From Verrucomicrobiales bacterium (GTDB lineage Bacteria > Verrucomicrobiota > Verrucomicrobiia > Verrucomicrobiales > SLCJ01), in the NCBI GenBank assembly GCA_024636835.1, contig JAGXGH010000019.1, positions 1 through 39,529 on the forward strand: a DNA stretch of 39,529 nt, written 5' to 3'. Positions 38,545 to 39,529 of this stretch are shown one piece after another (the first letter of the stretch is position 1; every line of letters starts with the position of its first letter). Under the pieces are notes generated by a model. That model did not search any database. It was not told where the DNA came from and worked only from the letters and a program-made list of their open reading frames with translations. The translations under genes were made by a program, and so were the position numbers.

Positions 38545-39529
38545 ATGTCGAAATCCGCACCACTCACCTTCAAAAGCGCTCTGGCGTTTTGGTGGAAGCT
38601 CGGGTGGATTAGTTTCGGCGGTCCAGCCGGTCAGATTTCGATCATGCATCGAGAGATCGTCGATAAAAAGCGCTGGTTGGATGAGAGTCAGTTCCTTCAC
38701 GCCTTGAATTTTTGCATGCTCTTGCCAGGTCCCGAGGCGCAGCAACTAGCAACCTATCTCGGTTGGCGTTTGCATGGAGTCCGAGGCGGTTTAGTCGCTG
38801 GGTTTTTGTTCATTTTTCCTTCTGTGCTGATCTTGATGGCGCTGGCATGGATCTATATGGCATTTGGCGATGTGCCATCGATTCAGGGTATCTTTCACGG
38901 TCTTGAGCCCGCGGTGATCGCGGTGGTGGCCGCGGCTGTGCTGAAGATCGGTGGCAAATCGCTGCACTCGGCGAGCCTCTGGGCGATTGCGGTGATGGCA
39001 TTCGTCGGCATATTTTGGTTGAAGATTTCCTTTGTGTTCATCATCGGGGGTGCCGCTTTGCTTGGCCTGCTTGGTGCGCGGTTCTTTCCTTGGCAATTTC
39101 CGCTCAAGTCCGGTGGTGCTGGGCTGGGGAATGAGCATCATGACGACGGCTACGCACAATTGCCTGTCGTGCCAAAGCCGACGTGGGGCCGAAACCTCAA
39201 GGTCATCGCGACTGGTCTCCTGTTGTGGCTGCTCCCGCTACTGGCCGTTGGAGGCATCATGGGATGGAATGGCGTGCACTTTCAGGAAGGACTATTCTTC
39301 AGCAAGGCGGCAATGATCACCTTCGGCGGGGCGTATGCGGTCTTGCCCTATGTCGCGCAGCAGGCGGTAGATACCCACGGCTGGCTGAGCAATGCAGAAA
39401 TGCTCGCCGGTTTGGGCCTGGCGGAAACCACACCGGGGCCGTTGGTCATCGTGTTGCAGTTTGTTGGTTTCGCGGGTGGGTGGAATCATCCGCCTCTGGG
39501 ATGGTCGCAGGGTGGATCTGCGGTGCTGG
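38545..39529 (+). CDS. chrA: chromate transporter ChrA, 3' truncated by window edge
   Basis: CHR-family membrane protein that exports chromate. The frame is open from ATG at 38545 to the end of the window (328 codons). The N-terminal half contains WISFGGPAGQI and LPGPEAQQLATYLGW; the second half begins near residue 210 and repeats the motifs as MITFGGAYAVLPYV and ETTPGPLVIVLQFVGF. This is the bidomain long-chain ChrA arrangement, usually about 390-450 residues, so roughly the last quarter is missing. Chromate is the known substrate of characterised members; many environmental homologues are untested. Confidence 0.92.
   Translation, partial: MSKSAPLTFKSALAFWWKLGWISFGGPAGQISIMHREIVDKKRWLDESQFLHALNFCMLLPGPEAQQLATYLGWRLHGVRGGLVAGFLFIFPSVLILMALAWIYMAFGDVPSIQGIFHGLEPAVIAVVAAAVLKIGGKSLHSASLWAIAVMAFVGIFWLKISFVFIIGGAALLGLLGARFFPWQFPLKSGGAGLGNEHHDDGYAQLPVVPKPTWGRNLKVIATGLLLWLLPLLAVGGIMGWNGVHFQEGLFFSKAAMITFGGAYAVLPYVAQQAVDTHGWLSNAEMLAGLGLAETTPGPLVIVLQFVGFAGGWNHPPLGWSQGGSAVL

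Overview
The window looks like part of a chromosome from a Verrucomicrobiota bacterium, probably a marine or polysaccharide-degrading relative of Rubritalea, Roseibacillus or Luteolibacter. The evidence is two secreted sulfatases, a secreted GH2 galactosidase, exported proteins with NW-GG/beta-strand repeats, several families of long structured intergenic repeats, and a near-perfect match upstream of intI to the LexA motif reported for Verrucomicrobia. The assignment rests on gene content and style; no rRNA or other phylogenetic marker is present.

Positions 1-6070 are one end of a chromosomal integron. An integron integrase gene (intI, + strand, 4757-6070) is divergent from at least seven gene cassettes on the minus strand. 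They are separated by seven attC sites at 1-122, 513-638, 1119-1244, 2079-2203, 2732-2820, 3170-3295 and 3775-3900. The attI/cassette junction is at about 4450-4456. Each cassette carries one ORF of unknown function, and five of the seven products have a signal peptide or membrane segment. The array runs off the left edge. The integrase has all catalytic residues at exactly IntI1 spacing plus a 102-residue N-terminal extension. A LexA-like palindrome lies 24 bp upstream of its first ATG, and 27-28 bp palindromic repeats bracket the gene.

Positions 6071-11671 hold a DEAD-box RNA helicase, a secreted sulfatase and an AmgK-like sugar kinase. They are embedded in unusual non-coding DNA: an alternating A-B-A-B-A tandem array (7511-7990) and two copies of a roughly 350-bp giant-hairpin element (8046-8400 and 11051-11397). 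Positions 11672-21032 form a glycan-degradation neighbourhood: a 1294-residue GH2 enzyme with a C-terminal discoidin-like domain, an alpha/beta-hydrolase esterase, fmt (housekeeping, opposite strand), a secreted beta-rich protein with a G10 homopolymer, and a sulfatase fused to an SGNH hydrolase. The enzymes plausibly remove sulfate, acyl and galactosyl groups from the same sulfated, acylated polysaccharides.

Positions 21156-32760 (minus strand) contain a DUF5069 protein and a copper/silver resistance operon. The operon encodes a Cys-rich exported protein, a TRASH/YHS-like lipoprotein, CusC, CusB, CusA, a CopA-type P-type ATPase, and a glutaredoxin-MauE/DoxX fusion that is split here by a one-base frameshift in a run of five G. 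The remainder holds a secreted alpha/beta hydrolase, a MscS channel with a cyclic-nucleotide-binding domain, an unknown 164-residue protein, a beta-barrel outer-membrane protein with a clear terminator, a MATE exporter and the start of a ChrA chromate transporter that runs off the right edge.
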